NCBI GenBank assembly: GCA_009775225.1
Contig: VSPE01000004.1
Span: 1 to 64,000, forward strand
From: Muribaculaceae bacterium
GTDB lineage: Bacteria > Bacteroidota > Bacteroidia > Bacteroidales > Muribaculaceae
Direction: 5' to 3'
DNA: 64,000 nucleotides
A model generated the notes under the pieces. It was given only the letters and a program-made list of their open reading frames with translations, made no database searches and was not told where the DNA came from. This document shows, in pieces, positions 35,547-43,192 of the stretch. Position 1 is the first letter of the stretch; the number at the start of each line of letters is the position of its first letter. Made by a program: the position numbers and the translations under genes.

Positions 35547-36682
35547 TGTGCGCCTCCTTTCCTGTATGATATGCCGGCGTTGGAGCCGCCGAAGCCCGAT
35601 AGTATTTTTATGAAGCACCGGCGCTCTGTGTGGCGCGGCTGCGCCGATATGTCGAGGCGGCGCGATGTGCCTTGCTCGCTGAAGCCGACGGTAGGAAGCA
35701 CCAGGCCGCGGTCGGCAGCGTGCATCGACAGAATGGTCTCGATGACGCCTGCAGCGCCAAGTGTGTGACCGAAGATGCCTTTGAGACCGTTGACGGGCAC
35801 GGTGTCGAGCCCGGCGCGCTCTATGGCAATAGACTCCATTTCGTCGTTGTAGGCTGTGGCGGTGCCGTGGGCGTTGACAAACGCTATTTCCTCAGGCGCC
35901 ACGCCGCTGCGCAGTATGTCGCGGAGCACGCGGAAGGAGCCTTCGCCCGTACGCGAGGGGCCGGATATGTGGTTGGCGTCGTTGTGCGCGGAGCCTGCCG
36001 CGTACAGCCACATGTCTTCGGGTGCGCTGTCGCATTTTGCGAGAATGAGGGTGCCGGCGGCTTCGCCGAGGTTTAGCCCTGTGCGTTTGCTGTCGTAGGG
36101 GAGGCAGCGTTCGGTGCTGAGTGCCTTGAACGACTGGAAGCCCGACACTATGAAGCGCGAAAGCAGGTCGGCGCCGATGATTACGGCGTGGCGTGCGCGG
36201 CCCGCCATAAGTTCGCGCACGGCGGCTATCTGTGCCGATACTCCCGAGATGCAGGCGTTGCTTACCACAAGCGGGCGGTTGGGGTTCCCGAAGTGGCGGG
36301 TGATGCGTTCCGCTGAACCGGCGAGGTAGCAGCGGCTGTCGTCGGGATTGTCGGCAAGGCATGCCACATTCCCTTTTGTGGTGGAGAGTATGAAGATAGT
36401 GTCGGGCGAGGCGGCGTCGAGCCGGCAGGAGGCTATAGCGCGCCCGGCCGAGAGTATGCACAGCTGCTCGAAGAGGGTAAGGGTGCCCGGCTCGCCTGCT
36501 TCAGTGCGGAAGATGTCGGCGAGGGCCGTGCGGTCGAACACCGAGCCGAAGAATGGCTCTGGAAGTCCGAAGAGGCCTTCGTGGAGGCGCAGTGCGGAGC
36601 GACCCGCGAGTATGGCCTCTATGTTTTCGTCGGCGGTGAGGCCGATAGGCGATAATATGTTGTCGGCGACTGCTGCTATCAT
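35543..36682 (-). CDS. Beta-ketoacyl-ACP synthase
   Basis: A complete KS of 379 aa with Cys144 (SNACISGVSA), His272 (NAHGTATAYNDE) and His306 (GIFGHTLGAAG), and a C-terminal SGFGGSNAG. I start at the ATG at 36682, which overlaps the thioesterase stop by 4 bp (ATGA). The motif ACISG rather than ACSSA sets it apart from the other two KSs, which suggests a separate role such as priming. It forms a KS/Cys-less pair with 35010. Confidence 0.92.
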   Translation of the reverse strand: MIAAVADNILSPIGLTADENIEAILAGRSALRLHEGLFGLPEPFFGSVFDRTALADIFRTEAGEPGTLTLFEQLCILSAGRAIASCRLDAASPDTIFILSTTKGNVACLADNPDDSRCYLAGSAERITRHFGNPNRPLVVSNACISGVSAQIAAVRELMAGRARHAVIIGADLLSRFIVSGFQSFKALSTERCLPYDSKRTGLNLGEAAGTLILAKCDSAPEDMWLYAAGSAHNDANHISGPSRTGEGSFRVLRDILRSGVAPEEIAFVNAHGTATAYNDEMESIAIERAGLDTVPVNGLKGIFGHTLGAAGVIETILSMHAADRGLVLPTVGFSEQGTSRRLDISAQPRHTERRCFIKILSGFGGSNAGISYRKGGAQ

Positions 36683-37098
36683 AGCACCTCCCATTTTTCT
36701 TTCCATTGCTGATAGAAGGAGGGGTTCTCCCACACGAGCTGATAATCCTTATCCATGAATACTTGCACGGAACGCCCGGTGGCTATAATACCACTGTCGG
36801 CGCGGTCGTAGATTTCGTATTCGAATACTATCTTGGCCGACTCGGTGGGTATGTAGGTGATGCGCACGGCGGGCTGCATCTCGTAGGCGAGGGGCCGTTT
36901 GTATTTGAACGACAGCTCCACAAGCGGGGCGAAGTATCCGTTTCCGAAGATAGTCATGTAGCCAAGCCCGTATTTGCGGCCGAACTCCTCGCGCGCGTCC
37001 TCGAAGTAAAGCGGATATGAGCCGTGCCAAACGATGTTCATCGAGTCGACCTCGCTGAACCGCACTTCAAAGTCTTTTGTCGCTGTGAGTTTTTTCAT
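36679..37098 (-). CDS. Hotdog thioesterase (4-hydroxybenzoyl-CoA thioesterase-like)
   Basis: The N-terminal block 'FEVRFSEVDSMNIVWHGSYP' followed by YFEDAREEF is the 4HBT signature, with the catalytic aspartate in EVD and the H-G-S-Y turn. The 139-residue length is standard. In aryl polyene clusters such enzymes release or edit acyl-ACP chains. It overlaps the KS by 4 bp. Confidence 0.88.
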   Translation of the reverse strand: MKKLTATKDFEVRFSEVDSMNIVWHGSYPLYFEDAREEFGRKYGLGYMTIFGNGYFAPLVELSFKYKRPLAYEMQPAVRITYIPTESAKIVFEYEIYDRADSGIIATGRSVQVFMDKDYQLVWENPSFYQQWKEKWEVL

Positions 37099-37100
37099 CG

Positions 37101-37544
37101 TCAGACGCTTTGTGAGTCAACTTCGCTTACTGCAATCTTCATCTCGCACTCGGCTATGATGTCGTTGTCGCCGCTCTTTACGGAGGCTGTGACAAGAGTC
37201 ATGCCGAACACTTCTTCCACGGTGACTATGGCGGTCTCTATTTCTTGCCCTGCGGCGGGAAGTCGGTGCAGGCGCAGGTTGCGGATTGCTCCGATGAAGC
37301 CGAGCTGTATGCCTTTACGGAGGATGTATTTGTTGACATATCCTATGCGTGCCGCGCAGGTCTGGGCTATGTTCTCAATGATGCCAGAGGTGGTGAAAAG
37401 GCCGTTCTCGACAAAGATGTTGTCTGGATTTACGGTGGTGCGCGTCACGGTTTTCTCCATATCGAAGTGTATGAGTCGCCCTACCATGACGAACGGTTCC
37501 TGCTGCGGCAGCAGCGTGTGTATGTCTATTTCTTCTAAATTCAT
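37101..37544 (-). CDS. Hotdog dehydratase-like protein
   Basis: The 147-aa product starts at the ATG at 37544, overlapping the acyltransferase stop by one base (TAATG). 'LLPQQEPFVMVGRLIHFD' matches the FabZ N-terminus, but the usual H-F-P-G catalytic stretch reads NGLFTTSGIIENIAQT, so the catalytic histidine is absent here. It may partner the 30704 dehydratase as a non-catalytic or alternative subunit, as ApeI and ApeP do in known aryl polyene systems. Confidence 0.78.
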   Translation of the reverse strand: MNLEEIDIHTLLPQQEPFVMVGRLIHFDMEKTVTRTTVNPDNIFVENGLFTTSGIIENIAQTCAARIGYVNKYILRKGIQLGFIGAIRNLRLHRLPAAGQEIETAIVTVEEVFGMTLVTASVKSGDNDIIAECEMKIAVSEVDSQSV

Positions 37545-38437
37545 TATTGTGCCCAAAAGTCAAAGTAGTTGTACCACTGGGTGGGGTAGCGGCGCACGGT
37601 CGCTTCGAGCAGTTTCACATATTCGGCAGCGAGCGCTGCGGCGCGTGTCCGGGTGTTGCCTTCCGATGTGGCGGGGATACGGTGCACGCTGATGCGATAG
37701 CGGCGCAGCCCGCTTTTCATAACCGACACGAAGAGCATGGGCACGTCGCGCATGGCGGCAAGCAGAAACGCTCCCTGCGGAAATCTGGCTGGGGCGCCCA
37801 TGAAGTCGACGACAAACGCTTTCTGTGAACCGAAAACGCGGTCGGCGGGCATGCTTAGTATTTCGCCGTCGGTGAGGGCGCTGTCTATCACGAACAGGTG
37901 CGACATGTCGGGCATCATCGAAATCATGCGTATGTTGTTGCCGTCGAACATCTTGCTCCTGTTTGCCATGACGGAGGCTTTCTCGCCGCCGAACACAAGA
38001 GCGTTGAAGCGTTTGTCCTCGGCCACCAGCGAGTAGCCGGCCAGCTCGTAGTTGCCTATATGCGAGCTGAGCTGAATGAAGCCGCCGGGCTGCCCGGAGA
38101 GTGTGGAGAAGATGTCGTAGCCGTCAATGTCGATGCCGAACTTCTTGCCGGCGTACATGGCGAAGCGGTCGATTACAACCTGCGAGAACGCGCAGTGGTT
38201 GCGGTATGTGCTCCATGCCGCGCGGAGGCGTCCGTAGCCGAGGCGCTGCCTGAAGAACGAATACATGGTGCGGCGTGCCTTGCCGTTGACAATCAGTGTG
38301 GGCGGTACCACAAATACCGAGGCGAAGGCATAGAGCACGCGCACGTCGATAAACCGCAGGGCTGTTATGAGCCGGCGGTGCATCCAGCCGTTACCGTAGG
38401 TTGTGCCTACCCACTTGTCGTGCTTAAGCTCGCCCAA
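37544..38437 (-). CDS. LpxL/HtrB-like lipid acyltransferase
   Basis: This family transfers acyl chains to lipid A or related lipids from acyl-ACP at the inner membrane. The catalytic motif SSHIGNYE (H-x4-E) is near residue 125, followed by the PQGAF block. A hydrophobic segment near residues 28-50 anchors the protein. In aryl polyene clusters, such an enzyme is thought to attach the polyene chain to its lipid core. It directly follows ACP 2 by 9 bp, which may be its donor carrier. Confidence 0.87.
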   Translation of the reverse strand: MGELKHDKWVGTTYGNGWMHRRLITALRFIDVRVLYAFASVFVVPPTLIVNGKARRTMYSFFRQRLGYGRLRAAWSTYRNHCAFSQVVIDRFAMYAGKKFGIDIDGYDIFSTLSGQPGGFIQLSSHIGNYELAGYSLVAEDKRFNALVFGGEKASVMANRSKMFDGNNIRMISMMPDMSHLFVIDSALTDGEILSMPADRVFGSQKAFVVDFMGAPARFPQGAFLLAAMRDVPMLFVSVMKSGLRRYRISVHRIPATSEGNTRTRAAALAAEYVKLLEATVRRYPTQWYNYFDFWAQ

Positions 38438-38446
38438 GGCTTACAC

Positions 38447-38695
38447 TTATTTTTCGTTGACCTTGCGCTCGATGTAGTCGTAGAAATCGTTGAGAGTTAC
38501 CACTCCGGCCATTTCTTCGGGTTTGATTTTGAAACCGAAGTTCTTCTCCACGATTACGACAATATCCACGAAGTCGAGGCTGTCGATGCCGACATCTTCT
38601 TTCAGACGTGCTTCGGGGAAGATTTTCTCGTCGTCTACCTCCAAATCGTCGATAAGGAAGTCGCGTACTTTGCTTTCAATTTCTTTGCGTTCCAT
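38447..38695 (-). CDS. Acyl carrier protein 2
   Basis: An 82-residue carrier with Ser39 in the VGIDSLDFVD motif. It is flanked by the methyltransferase and the LpxL-like gene. The positively charged 'NFGFKIKPEEM' helix III region differs from ACP 1, so it could be the carrier recognised by the acyltransferase. Confidence 0.93.
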   Translation of the reverse strand: MERKEIESKVRDFLIDDLEVDDEKIFPEARLKEDVGIDSLDFVDIVVIVEKNFGFKIKPEEMAGVVTLNDFYDYIERKVNEK

Positions 38696-38714
38696 GATTG
38701 ATATCTTATTTCTG

Positions 38715-39809
38715 TTATTTTCGTACTACGAGGATTGAGTGGCCTTGGCCGAGACCGTCGTGTATGGCTTCGACGCGCAGGCCCGCTTCGGAAACGAGGC
38801 GCTCCATGTCGGCGGAGTGGTACATCTTGCTGTTGCCGTTTGCTATGGCTGTGAAATAGAGGCTTGTGAGGGTGAGGCATAGAGCAGCCGGCTCGAAGCG
38901 CTGTCTGTCCCAGAGCGTCTCCATGATGTAGAGGCGCGACTCGGCGTCCATTACTTTGGATGCGCGGCGAAGTATGCTCACTATCTGCTCTTCGCTGAAG
39001 CAGTCTAGGAACTGGCTCATCCATATAGCTTCGAAGGTGCATCCGGCAGGCATCTCCACGCTTTGGTCGAGCAGATTTATGCCGAGGCCGTCGATGCGGT
39101 CGGCGCCGGGGTGGCCCTTCACGTTCTCCTGCATCATGCCTATCTGCTGTGGCAGGTCGAGGATAGTGACCTGCACGTCTTTGTCGTAATCGACGCAGCG
39201 TAGGGCCCAGCGGCCTGTGTTGCCGCCTACGTCGAGGAGGGTGCGGGGCTTGCCTGCGAATACTATTTCGAGTGCGGGGTCGAAAGAGTTGTCGCTATAG
39301 AAGTGGTCGAAGTCGAACCAGCTTTTTCTGATGTGCGGTGGCAGCGACGAAAGGCCCTCGTACACCGTAGGCCAGTCGCCGAGGGTCTTGAGGCCTACGG
39401 GCTTGCCTTCAAGGAGCGACTCTTCGAGGTTGAACCAGCCGAGGTAGTTCACATCATGGTTGAAGTTGATATTTACTCTCGTGGCGTGGTCGTTGATGAG
39501 GAACCAGCCGGTCTTGGAAATGGTGAAGCGGTCGGTTTCGGGATTTACGAGCACTATGCCTATACACAGCGATGCTTCGAGCAGACACTTGGCCGCGTAC
39601 TCCGAGATGTCGGCCTTCCGGGCTACTTCAGCTATGGTCATGCCGCCGTCGCTGTCGCGCAGCATATCCATGATACCGAACTTGAGCATGATGCGTGCAG
39701 TCTGAAACACTGCGGGGCCAAAGGCTATAAATTCTGCAAGGCGCTGAGCCTCGCGTGCACTGAGTGTTTCTCTGGTATATTTTTTCTGAAGTTCCGGAAA
39801 AAGGTTCAT
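38715..39809 (-). CDS. SAM-dependent O-methyltransferase
   Basis: It belongs to the plant/bacterial aromatic O-methyltransferase group: an N-terminal winged-helix dimerisation domain (about residues 20-100) and a C-terminal Rossmann domain with motif I LLDVGGNTGRWALRC (about 193-207) and 'VTILDLPQQIGMM' after the second strand. It probably methylates the phenolic 4-OH of the aryl head group. It is the first gene of the downstream part of the cluster, with the terminator-like hairpin of the preceding gene upstream. Confidence 0.87.
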   Translation of the reverse strand: MNLFPELQKKYTRETLSAREAQRLAEFIAFGPAVFQTARIMLKFGIMDMLRDSDGGMTIAEVARKADISEYAAKCLLEASLCIGIVLVNPETDRFTISKTGWFLINDHATRVNINFNHDVNYLGWFNLEESLLEGKPVGLKTLGDWPTVYEGLSSLPPHIRKSWFDFDHFYSDNSFDPALEIVFAGKPRTLLDVGGNTGRWALRCVDYDKDVQVTILDLPQQIGMMQENVKGHPGADRIDGLGINLLDQSVEMPAGCTFEAIWMSQFLDCFSEEQIVSILRRASKVMDAESRLYIMETLWDRQRFEPAALCLTLTSLYFTAIANGNSKMYHSADMERLVSEAGLRVEAIHDGLGQGHSILVVRK

Positions 39810-39949
39810 CTTGTCGGTTAGTGGGTTTCGCGATTTTCAAATTAGTACGCGAATTTACATATTATTTTTGAAATATTGGCCGAAAATACGAATTATAAGT
39901 GATTTTTTGCGAAAAGAAAATATTTGTTCGTTGCAGTATTTTGCGGAAC

Positions 39950-39980
39950 CGCCACCGAAATCATGAGAACTTCGGTGGCG
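39950..39980. terminator. Strong hairpin in the intergenic gap, possible terminator
   Basis: The arms CGCCACCGAA and TTCGGTGGCG pair perfectly around an 11-nt loop. There is no T run on the minus strand, so termination or RNA processing between 40003 and 39809 is only a possibility. The rest of the 193-bp gap is AT-rich with no perfect TAnnTTTG box. Confidence 0.5.
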
Positions 39981-40002
39981 ACATTATCTTGTGGAATGTG
40001 TC

Positions 40003-40539
40003 TTATTTGCCTTTTTTGATGCGTTTGGCAAGATACTTTGCTATTCCCTCAAAACTTTCTTCAAGTGCTATCTCATAATTGAAGCCGCTGTTTGATTCTT
40101 CATCGATGGTGAATACGGCAACGTTATCGCCTGTTGTTTTATCCTTGATGGTGACAGAACCCCATAGCTTGATGCCGATGCCGCCTTTGAACGACATCAC
40201 ATTTATGAATACGTCGACGTTTGTGATTTTAACCACAAACTCATACTGAGCTTCGTCGGTATTCTTTGTCATTTTGAATTTCTTTGAGTTGTCGTTGAAC
40301 TCTCTTACGAATTCCGACGCACATTCGGGGAGCTGAGCGTCGACATTGATAAAGCGCCCGTCTTGGCGCAGGGGCATCTTGTTGTCGAACTGAGTGTCGG
40401 CCATATCGATGACCACAGAGGCGATACCGCCGTCTTTGAGCGGTGCTATCGAGCCTTCCGAAAGCTTAATGTCGTCGCCGGCCATTACTGTCACACAGCC
40501 TGCTATTGCGAGCAGCAGGGTAAGTAAGTACTTTTTCAT
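40003..40539 (-). CDS. Secreted DUF4410-like protein
   Basis: A signal peptide (residues about 1-20, ending in VMA-GD) precedes a mixed alpha/beta domain. 'EFVREFNDNSKKFKMTKNTD', 'AQYEFVVKITNVDVF' and 'SFEGIAKYLAKRI' resemble Bacteroidales DUF4410 proteins. It shares its layout with the 42673 product: a Y-E beta strand, a 'TxxNxENGxxV' strand and a final helix ending in KR-I. Both lie in the cluster, suggesting two related periplasmic accessory proteins of unknown function. Confidence 0.7.
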   Translation of the reverse strand: MKKYLLTLLLAIAGCVTVMAGDDIKLSEGSIAPLKDGGIASVVIDMADTQFDNKMPLRQDGRFINVDAQLPECASEFVREFNDNSKKFKMTKNTDEAQYEFVVKITNVDVFINVMSFKGGIGIKLWGSVTIKDKTTGDNVAVFTIDEESNSGFNYEIALEESFEGIAKYLAKRIKKGK

Positions 40540-40703
40540 TGGTTTGGAATTTTTTTGGTTAGTATTCGGGTTGTTTATATCTGTTGATTTTTTTGAATTT
40601 GCGGAATAAATGAAGCTTACGCGGCACTGTCAGGACAATGCAAATCAGCACTTCTCTTAGACAACTGCACCTTAACGGAAGTGGGGTGCCAACGGAAGGG
40701 ACG

Positions 40704-41930
40704 TTAGTCTTTGACCTTGCGGATAACGAGGGCGCTGTTGGTTCCGCCGAATCCGAAGGAGTTGGAGAGGATGATGTCGAGAGGCATGTCGATAGTCTTG
40801 CGCGCTATGTTGAGCGGGGCAGCGTACTCGTCGGGCTCGTCGAGGTTTATGTTGGGAGCCACAAAGTTGTTCTGCATCATGAGTATGCTGTACACTATTT
40901 CGCTTGCTCCGGCCATCCAACATTCGTGTCCTGTCATCGACTTCGTGGAGCTGATTACGGCTTTCTTGCCTCCGAATATGCGGTTGAGGGCAATGGCTTC
41001 GAACGCGTCGCCCTGGGGTGTGGATGTAGCGTGCGCGTTCACATAGTCTACATCATCGGCCGTGATGCCTGCGTCGGCCAAAGCGCGGTTCATTGCTCTT
41101 TCCGAGCCGTCGTCGCTGGGTTGTGATATACCGCCGCCGTTCGACGAGAAGCCGTAGCCTGTGACTTCGGCAAGGATTGTGGCTCCACGTGCCACGGCAT
41201 GGTCATAGTCTTCGAGTACGAGTGCCGCCGCGCCGCCGCTGGGTATGAGGCCGTCGCGGTTTTTATCGAATGGGCGCGAGGCTTTCTCAGGTTCGTCCAT
41301 GCGTACGGAGAAAGCGCTGAGCGCATCGAACGTGGCCATAGAGTAGTAGTTGGTCTCCTGCGCGCCACCGGCGAGTACCATATCTTGCAAGCCTAGTTTT
41401 ATGAGCATGTATGCGAGGCCTATAGAGTGCGAGCCGCTGGCGCAGGCCGCGCTGACGGTGAAGTTCACTCCTTTGAGGTGGAAGATAGTGCTCAGGTTCA
41501 TGTTTACGGTGGAGTTCATCGACTGGAAGATGAAGCCTGAGCCGAGGAGTGCGGAGTCATGTTTCTCGCGCATGATTTCGGCGGCTTCTATTACGGGTTT
41601 AGCCGATGAGTCGTTGCCGAATATTACACCGACTTCGTTTTCGAGTAGGTATTGGTCGGTGATGCCAGCCTGCTCGAAAGCCTCTTTCGATGCCATGAAG
41701 GCGTATTCGGCTTCTTCGGAGAGGCCTGTGCGCAGGCGCCGGTCGATTACACCTTTGAGCTTCGGTCGCTCCACAATACCGGTGAGAGCCGAGCGGTAGC
41801 CGTATTCCTTTCGGGCTTCTTCCACTCCGATGCCCGACTTTCCCTGATAGAGCGACTCTTTTACTTCTTCTTTATTTTTGCCGATACAGGCCCAGATGCC
41901 CATGCCGGTGATGACAACTCTTCTGTTCAT
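40704..41930 (-). CDS. Beta-ketoacyl-ACP synthase (FabB/FabF type)
   Basis: A complete 408-aa KS with Cys163 (SAACASGSHS), His300 (NAHATSTPQGD) and His335 (STKSMTGHE), and NSFGFGGTNS at the end. It is the KS nearest the ammonia-lyase and ketoreductase. The active-site neighbourhood ACASGSHS is closest to KS enzymes of known aryl polyene clusters (ApeO-like); that comparison is from memory. The ketoreductase gene lies 17 bp upstream. Confidence 0.93.
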   Translation of the reverse strand: MNRRVVITGMGIWACIGKNKEEVKESLYQGKSGIGVEEARKEYGYRSALTGIVERPKLKGVIDRRLRTGLSEEAEYAFMASKEAFEQAGITDQYLLENEVGVIFGNDSSAKPVIEAAEIMREKHDSALLGSGFIFQSMNSTVNMNLSTIFHLKGVNFTVSAACASGSHSIGLAYMLIKLGLQDMVLAGGAQETNYYSMATFDALSAFSVRMDEPEKASRPFDKNRDGLIPSGGAAALVLEDYDHAVARGATILAEVTGYGFSSNGGGISQPSDDGSERAMNRALADAGITADDVDYVNAHATSTPQGDAFEAIALNRIFGGKKAVISSTKSMTGHECWMAGASEIVYSILMMQNNFVAPNINLDEPDEYAAPLNIARKTIDMPLDIILSNSFGFGGTNSALVIRKVKD

Positions 41931-41947
41931 TTATTTATATATGTTGC

Positions 41948-42676
41948 TTACGAATATAATCCGCCGTTGATAGAAATAGCCTGACCGGTGATGTATGCAG
42001 CCTGGTCGGAAGCGAGGAAGGAAGCGAGGGCGGCAACTTCGTCGGCAGTTCCGAAGCGGCGCATCGGCACCAGTTTCTTAAGCTCGTTTACATCGAGTCC
42101 TGCTGTCATGTCGCTTTCTATGAAGCCGGGGCATATAGCGTTGACAGTCACTTTTCGGGGCGCAACTTCCTGTGCGAGCGCCTTTGTGGCACCGATTAGG
42201 GCGGCTTTGGCGGCAGAGTAGTTGGCCTGTCCGGGCAGACCTTTTAGGCCGGATAGCGACGATATGTTGATGATGCGTCCCGAGCGTTTGCTTAGCATGC
42301 CTTTGAGTAGGCGGCGAGTGGTGTAGAAGAAGCCGTTGAGAGAGGTGTCGACTACTGAGTGCCATTCGTCGTTCTGCATGAATATGAGCACGTTGTCGCG
42401 GCGTATGCCGGCGTTGTTTACGAGCACGGTGACAGTGTCGTCGGGGTGTTCCGTCTCCCAGGCTTCGAGGGCTGCTTCTATTTCTTCGGGTTTGGAAACG
42501 TCGAAGCGCAGAAGTTCAGCAGAGCCTCCTGCTGCGGTGATTTCTGCGAGAGTTTCTTCAGCGGCTTTTAGGTTGGATACGTAGTTTATGATTACGGCAA
42601 AGCCGTCGGCGGCGAGTCGGATGGCGATTGCGCGGCCGATGCCACGGGAGCCGCCTGTTACTAAAGCATAGTTCAT
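41948..42676 (-). CDS. 3-oxoacyl-ACP reductase (FabG-like)
   Basis: A classical SDR ketoreductase of 242 aa: TGGSRGIG at residues 7-14, VNNAG at 86-90, catalytic Ser140, Tyr153 and Lys157 (YSAAK), and the late GQAISINGG block. It supplies the beta-keto reduction in polyene synthesis with the adjacent KS. It overlaps the upstream gene by 4 bp. Confidence 0.95.
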   Translation of the reverse strand: MNYALVTGGSRGIGRAIAIRLAADGFAVIINYVSNLKAAEETLAEITAAGGSAELLRFDVSKPEEIEAALEAWETEHPDDTVTVLVNNAGIRRDNVLIFMQNDEWHSVVDTSLNGFFYTTRRLLKGMLSKRSGRIINISSLSGLKGLPGQANYSAAKAALIGATKALAQEVAPRKVTVNAICPGFIESDMTAGLDVNELKKLVPMRRFGTADEVAALASFLASDQAAYITGQAISINGGLYS

Positions 42677-43185
42677 TCTATGTCGAAGTTCTTGATATTA
42701 CGTTTGATATATGTAGCGGCTTTTTCGCCGGCGCCTTCAATGCTTTCGCGAAGCAGGTGCAGGCGCGAGCCGTAGGTGCCGCCCCGGCAAGATTTGTCGA
42801 ATGTTACTGATTTGCCGTTTTCTTTGTTGGTGAGAGTGAATATGAAGTTTCCGTGCTGTCCGTCGCTGTTGCACTTTACGAAGCACACGCTCATTTCGTA
42901 TTTTGCGTCGGGGTATTCGCCGAAATAGAAGTCCTTGCTTTTCTCGTTGAGACCTCTGCGCAGGCTTGAGAAGAGGCCTCGGTGTATTCGTGCCTCTGCC
43001 TGCTCGAGAGTCTCGCCTTTTTCGAGTTCTTCGGCTTCGATGAAATCGGTGAGGTATTGGCGTCCAATCATGCCACGCTCGGTGGAGAGCACCAGGTTTA
43101 CGTCGGTGAATACGTTGAAGTCCTGCGCGCACGCTGTGATTACAGAAGCGATAAGAAGAGCGAGAGACAATAGTGTACGGTTCAT
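42673..43185 (-). CDS. Secreted DUF4410-like protein 2
   Basis: I start at the ATG at 43185 (MNRTLLS; 170 aa), 7 bp after the lyase stop; an upstream TTG would lengthen it by five residues. A signal peptide (about residues 1-20, ending TACA-QD) precedes a domain like that of the 40003 protein: 'DAKYEMSVCFVKCN', 'FTLTNKENGKSVTF' and a C-terminal 'IEGAGEKAATYIKRNI'. Function unknown; the location implies a periplasmic helper for the cluster. Confidence 0.7.
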   Translation of the reverse strand: MNRTLLSLALLIASVITACAQDFNVFTDVNLVLSTERGMIGRQYLTDFIEAEELEKGETLEQAEARIHRGLFSSLRRGLNEKSKDFYFGEYPDAKYEMSVCFVKCNSDGQHGNFIFTLTNKENGKSVTFDKSCRGGTYGSRLHLLRESIEGAGEKAATYIKRNIKNFDIE

Positions 43186-43192
43186 ATTGCTG

